A model generated the notes under the pieces. That model worked only from the letters and a program-made list of their open reading frames with translations, searched no databases and was not told where the DNA came from. DNA of 64,000 nucleotides, from NCBI RefSeq assembly GCF_034424175.1, contig NZ_CP139986.1, positions 372,001-436,000 on the forward strand, written 5' to 3'. The DNA comes from Kluyvera intermedia (GTDB lineage: Bacteria; Pseudomonadota; Gammaproteobacteria; Enterobacterales; Enterobacteriaceae). The position numbers and the translations under genes were made by a program. Shown piece after piece: positions 60,518 to 64,000 of this stretch; position 1 is the stretch's first letter; each line of letters begins with the position of its first letter.

Positions 60518-62854
60518 TTAGCGTTTTTTGCCCATGGCGGCGGCGAGTGCGTCCATCATGGCGCTGTTACCGCCAGACTGAGCTTCACGACCACGCGGTT
60601 TAGCGGCTTTTGCTGCCGGGCGATTATTGCCCTGGCTGCGTTCGTTGCCGCCAGCACTGCGACGGGCATTGGTTTCGCCCGGCTGTTCGTCCAGACGCAT
60701 GGTCAGCGCGATGCGCTTACGTTGCAGGTCGACTTCCAGCACCTTCACTTTGACGATATCGCCCGCTTTTACCACGGTGTGAGGATCTTCAACGAACTTA
60801 TCCGCCAGCGATGAAATGTGTACCAAACCATCCTGATGCACGCCGATATCAACAAACGCCCCAAAATTGGTGACGTTAGTCACCGCGCCTTCCAAAACCA
60901 TACCCGGTAGCAGGTCATTCATGGTTTCAACGCCGTCGGCGAACTTCGCGGTTTTAAACTCAGGGCGTGGATCGCGGCCCGGTTTTTCCAGCTCTTTGAT
61001 GATGTCGGTGACGGTTGGCACGCCAAAACGCTCGTCGGTAAACTCGGAGGCTTTCAGACCACGCAGCTCGTTGCTGTTGCCCATCAGGTCTTTTAGTGCC
61101 TGCTGGGTCGCGGCCAGAATGCGTTCGACAACAGGATAGGCTTCCGGGTGTACGGTCGAGGCATCCAGCGGGTTATCGCCGTGGTTGATGCGCAAGAAGC
61201 CCGCGCACTGCTCAAAGGCTTTCGGCCCCAGACGACTGACTTTCAACAGTTGCTGACGGTTCTGGAACTGACCGTTCTCATCACGCCAGGCGACAATGTT
61301 CTGCGCCATCATGCGGGTTAAGCCCGCCACGCGAGTGAGCAACGGTACGGAGGCGGTATTGAGGTCTACGCCCACGGCGTTCACACAGTCTTCTACCACT
61401 GCGTCCAGCTTGCGCGCCAGCTGAGTCTGGCTGACGTCGTGCTGATACTGGCCAACACCGATTGATTTCGGATCGATTTTCACCAATTCCGCCAGCGGAT
61501 CCTGTAAACGACGAGCGATAGATACCGCGCCACGCAGGGAAACGTCGAGGTCTGGGAACTCCAGCGCTGCCAGCTCGGAGGCGGAATAGACGGACGCGCC
61601 CGCTTCGCTGACGATCACCTTCTGAGCGGTTACTTTCGGGAACTGTTGCTGCACATCGAGGAAGAAGCGTTCGGTTTCGCGTGAAGCTGTACCGTTACCG
61701 ATAGCCACCAGTTCAACGTTGTGCTTTTCACACAGCGCCGCCACGGCTACCGCGGCCTTCGCAGCCTGACCGGTATGCGGATAAATTGTATCGGTGGCGA
61801 CCAGTTTGCCGGTGCCATCCACAACCGCGACTTTAACGCCAGTACGCAGACCTGGGTCGAGTCCCATGGTTGCGCGCAGGCCAGCCGGTGCCGCCATCAG
61901 CAGGTCGTGCATATTGCGGGCGAAAACGTTAATCGCTTCATTTTCCGCGCGCTCGCGCACGGTGCCCATCAACTCGGTTTCAAGATGCATCAGCACTTTG
62001 ATGCGCCACGTCCAACTGATAACCGCTTTACGCCAGCTATCCGCCGGGGCGTTGTTCAGACGCAGGCCGAGGTGATCGATAATAATCTGTTCGCAGTAGC
62101 TCTCTTTAGGCGGCTCGTCGAACTGTGGATCGGCGTTTAACGCCAGTTGCAGCACACCTTCATTACGCCCACGGAACATTGCCAACGCGCGGTGAGAAGG
62201 GGTGGTAGAAATCGGTTCGTGATGGTCGAAGTAGTCGCGGAATTTTGCGCCTTCCTCTTCTTTGCCGCTGACCACGGTGGCAACCAGATGGGCATTTTTC
62301 CACAGGTAGTCACGCACTTTTGCCAGCAGCGCCGCGTCTTCAGCGAAACGCTCCATCAGGATATAACGGGCGCCGTCGAGGGCGGCTTTGGTGTCGGCGA
62401 TACCTTTATCGGCATCGATATACTTCGCGGCTTCTGTTTCCGGCGTGTGGGACGGCGTGGTCCACAGCAGATCGGCCAGCGGTTCCAGACCGGCTTCAAT
62501 CGCAATCTGTCCGCGCGTGCGGCGTTTTTGTTTGTAAGGCAGATAGAGATCTTCGAGTTCGGTTTTGTTCAGCGTACCGTTGATGGCTTTTGCCAGCTCA
62601 TCGGTCAGCTTGCCTTGCTCGCCGATCGATTTCAGGATGGTCTGACGACGATCTTCCAGCTCACGCAAATACCCCAGTCGGGTTTCCAGATTACGCAGTT
62701 GCGTATCATCCAGACCGCCTGTGACTTCCTTACGATAACGTGCGATAAACGGCACGGTGTTCCCTTCATCAAGCAGGCGAACGGCGGATTCCACCTGTTC
62801 TGCTCTGGCCTGAAGTTCACCCGCAATAATGCGGCAGAGCGAATCATTCAACAT
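60518..62854 (-). CDS. yhgF: Tex-family RNA-binding protein YhgF
   Basis: Conserved nucleic-acid-binding protein of 778 residues (E. coli 773). The N-terminal helical part with YRKEVTGGLDD is followed by a YqgF/RNase H-like domain (PGLRTGVKVAVVDGTGKLV). Helix-hairpin-helix segments follow (NTASVPLLTRVAGLTRMMAQNIV). The S1 domain reads LEGAVTNVTNFGAFVDIGVHQDGLVHISSL. A basic low-complexity tail ends it (NNRPAAKAAKPRGREAQSGGN). Tex proteins influence transcription and toxin expression in several bacteria; the precise enterobacterial role is not settled. Confidence 0.97.
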   Translation of the reverse strand: MLNDSLCRIIAGELQARAEQVESAVRLLDEGNTVPFIARYRKEVTGGLDDTQLRNLETRLGYLRELEDRRQTILKSIGEQGKLTDELAKAINGTLNKTELEDLYLPYKQKRRTRGQIAIEAGLEPLADLLWTTPSHTPETEAAKYIDADKGIADTKAALDGARYILMERFAEDAALLAKVRDYLWKNAHLVATVVSGKEEEGAKFRDYFDHHEPISTTPSHRALAMFRGRNEGVLQLALNADPQFDEPPKESYCEQIIIDHLGLRLNNAPADSWRKAVISWTWRIKVLMHLETELMGTVRERAENEAINVFARNMHDLLMAAPAGLRATMGLDPGLRTGVKVAVVDGTGKLVATDTIYPHTGQAAKAAVAVAALCEKHNVELVAIGNGTASRETERFFLDVQQQFPKVTAQKVIVSEAGASVYSASELAALEFPDLDVSLRGAVSIARRLQDPLAELVKIDPKSIGVGQYQHDVSQTQLARKLDAVVEDCVNAVGVDLNTASVPLLTRVAGLTRMMAQNIVAWRDENGQFQNRQQLLKVSRLGPKAFEQCAGFLRINHGDNPLDASTVHPEAYPVVERILAATQQALKDLMGNSNELRGLKASEFTDERFGVPTVTDIIKELEKPGRDPRPEFKTAKFADGVETMNDLLPGMVLEGAVTNVTNFGAFVDIGVHQDGLVHISSLADKFVEDPHTVVKAGDIVKVKVLEVDLQRKRIALTMRLDEQPGETNARRSAGGNERSQGNNRPAAKAAKPRGREAQSGGNSAMMDALAAAMGKKR

Positions 62855-62952
62855 GGCTTGGTTTCACTGTTAGGTCATAAAATCAGGGGACAGTTATACG
62901 GACTGACCGGCAAAAATGCCAGTCGTCAGCGGGGGCTTCGGAATGTTCCGGC

Positions 62953-63426
62953 TCATTTCACGTAGTCAATTTCGTTGACGTACCAGCTCGCTTCACCGGC
63001 AGGGGTGTTGACTACGGCGAGGTCGCCCACCTCTTTTTTCAGCAGCGCGCGGGCCATTGGCGAGTCGATAGAGATGTAATCCTTGCGACCAAAAATTTCA
63101 TCGTAACCGACGATGCGAAAACGCTTGGTTTCGCCGTCGTCGTTTTCAATTTCAACCCATGCGCCGAAAAAGACTTTGCCTTCCTGCTGAGGTGAATAAT
63201 CAACAATCCTCAGATTCTCAAGGCATTTGGTTAAATAGCGCACGCGGCGATCGATTTCTCTTAGGCGTTTTTTATTATATTGGTAGTCCGCATTTTCACT
63301 GCGATCGCCGAGGCTGGCGGCCCAGGTCACCTTTTTGGTGACTTCCGGACGCTCTTCACGCCAAAGATAATCCATCTCTTTTTTGAGCTTTTCGTACCCT
63401 TCACGGGTGATCAACTGTGTTTTCAT
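62953..63426 (-). CDS. greB: Transcript cleavage factor GreB
   Basis: Rescues backtracked RNA polymerase by stimulating cleavage of the extruded RNA 3' end. It has 157 residues (E. coli 158). The N-terminal coiled-coil with the acidic tip GDRSENADYQYNKKRLREID reaches the active site through the secondary channel. The FKBP-like C-terminal domain runs from about residue 80 (FGAWVEIENDDGETKRFRIVGYDE). It is divergent from ompR, with 231 bases between. Confidence 0.97.
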   Translation of the reverse strand: MKTQLITREGYEKLKKEMDYLWREERPEVTKKVTWAASLGDRSENADYQYNKKRLREIDRRVRYLTKCLENLRIVDYSPQQEGKVFFGAWVEIENDDGETKRFRIVGYDEIFGRKDYISIDSPMARALLKKEVGDLAVVNTPAGEASWYVNEIDYVK

Positions 63427-63657
63427 CTTTTAGTGCTTACCTGGCTGCCGAGTAATCAATGCGCACAATACGTATTACGCCAGCATACCGACAGAATAAA
63501 TAATGTGTACTAAGATTCATTGTATACTTAACTTCCTGTTAAATATGCTTTGTAACAATTTAGCCTGGAATATATACCAGATTTTGCTGGTCGTACGTTC
63601 AGGCTTTTTTGAGAATACGTACTAATTAATTGTTGCGAACCTTTGGGAGTAAAAACA
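63427..63657. promoter_or_regulatory. greB-ompR divergent promoter region
   Basis: An AT-rich divergent region. A TATACT at 63523-63528 is a good -10 candidate for ompR. The ompR ribosome site is GGGAGT near 63645. Known CRP and IHF sites of E. coli ompB could not be placed confidently. Confidence 0.5.
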
Positions 63658-64000
63658 ATGCAAGAGAATTATAAGATTCTGGTTGTGGATGACGACATGC
63701 GCCTGCGCGCGCTGCTGGAGCGTTACCTGACCGAGCAGGGCTTCCAGGTTCGAAGTGTCGCGAATGCCGAACAGATGGACAGATTGCTGACACGTGAGTC
63801 TTTCCATCTGATGGTGCTCGATTTAATGCTGCCTGGCGAAGATGGTTTGTCTATTTGCCGCCGCCTGCGTAGCCAAAGCAACCCGATGCCAATCATCATG
63901 GTGACGGCGAAAGGGGAAGAAGTTGACCGTATCGTCGGCCTGGAAATTGGTGCTGATGACTACATTCCGAAACCGTTCAACCCGCGTGAACTGCTGGCTC
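63658..64000 (+). CDS. ompR: Osmoregulatory response regulator OmpR, 3' end missing
   Basis: N-terminal 114 residues (of 239 in E. coli) of the EnvZ-OmpR two-component regulator that controls porin genes. The receiver domain is intact as far as seen: acidic pair D11/D12, phosphoacceptor D55 in VLDLMLPGEDG, Thr in MVTAKGEE and K105 in PKPFNPRE. The DNA-binding domain and envZ lie beyond the window. The start MQENYKILVVDDD equals E. coli. Confidence 0.98.
   Translation, partial: MQENYKILVVDDDMRLRALLERYLTEQGFQVRSVANAEQMDRLLTRESFHLMVLDLMLPGEDGLSICRRLRSQSNPMPIIMVTAKGEEVDRIVGLEIGADDYIPKPFNPRELLA

Noticed and set aside
1..64000. tRNA, rRNA, CRISPR, integrase or IS element
   Set aside because: Looked for CCA ends with T-loops, regularly spaced repeats and transposase motifs; none seen. 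The repeats present are REP-type only.

Overview
This window is a core chromosomal segment of an enterobacterium close to Escherichia, Citrobacter, Enterobacter, Lelliottia and Leclercia. The evidence is gene order and protein similarity. From ftsX to ompR the order follows that recalled for E. coli K-12 in reverse: ftsX, rpoH, livJ, panM, livKHMGF, ugpBAECQ, ggt, yhhY, ryhB, yhhX, yhhW, gntRKU, yhgN, asd, glgBXCAP, glpD, glpEGR, malT, malPQ, gntT, nfuA, gntX, bioH, feoCBA, tex, greB, ompR. Most products match their K-12 counterparts in length to within a few residues. Two REP families coexist, a CCCGGCGGCGCTGCGC type and a GTAGGCCGGATAAGG type, which suggests the Enterobacter/Lelliottia/Leclercia side rather than E. 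coli itself. The species cannot be named from this window.

Layout. 1-2.1 kb: end of the divisome gene ftsX, then the heat-shock sigma factor rpoH with a textbook sigma-E promoter. 2.3-10.8 kb: a GABA-type aminotransferase, then branched-chain amino acid transport (livJ, livKHMGF) with panM on the opposite strand. 11.1-16.1 kb: the phosphate-starvation operon ugpBAECQ behind a Pho box. 16.1-18.3 kb: yhhA and gamma-glutamyltranspeptidase. 18.5-21.9 kb: an accessory island carrying one long Hcp protein fused to a Tle1-type lipase, then two tandem, very similar lipoproteins that look like immunity proteins. 22-24.6 kb: aaaT, the iron-regulated sRNA RyhB, yhhX and yhhW. 24.6-27.7 kb: gluconate uptake and phosphorylation with GntR operators. 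28-39.4 kb: asd and the glycogen operon. 39.5-43.4 kb: the glycerol-3-phosphate genes glpD and glpEGR. 43.4-44.8 kb: an extra MelB-type sugar symporter. 45-52.8 kb: malT, malP and malQ. 52.8-57.1 kb: gntT, nfuA, gntX, bioH and a small periplasmic protein. 57.1-60.2 kb: feoABC with Fur and FNR sites. 60.5-64 kb: tex, greB and the start of ompR.

How the genes fit together. Much of the window handles carbon and storage. Glycogen is made (glgC, glgA, glgB) and degraded (glgP, glgX). Maltodextrins are degraded by malP and malQ under MalT. Gluconate enters through GntT and GntU and is phosphorylated by GntK. Glycerol phosphodiesters enter through Ugp, are cleaved by UgpQ, and feed GlpD. Iron control appears at ryhB and at feo.

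The part that departs from ordinary core genome is the Hcp-Tle1 plus duplicated immunity island between ggt and yhhY. Smaller departures are the aminotransferase after rpoH, the symporter between glpR and malT (where K-12 carries rtc genes), and the DUF1471 protein between bioH and feoC. I found no tRNA, rRNA, CRISPR array, integrase or transposase.
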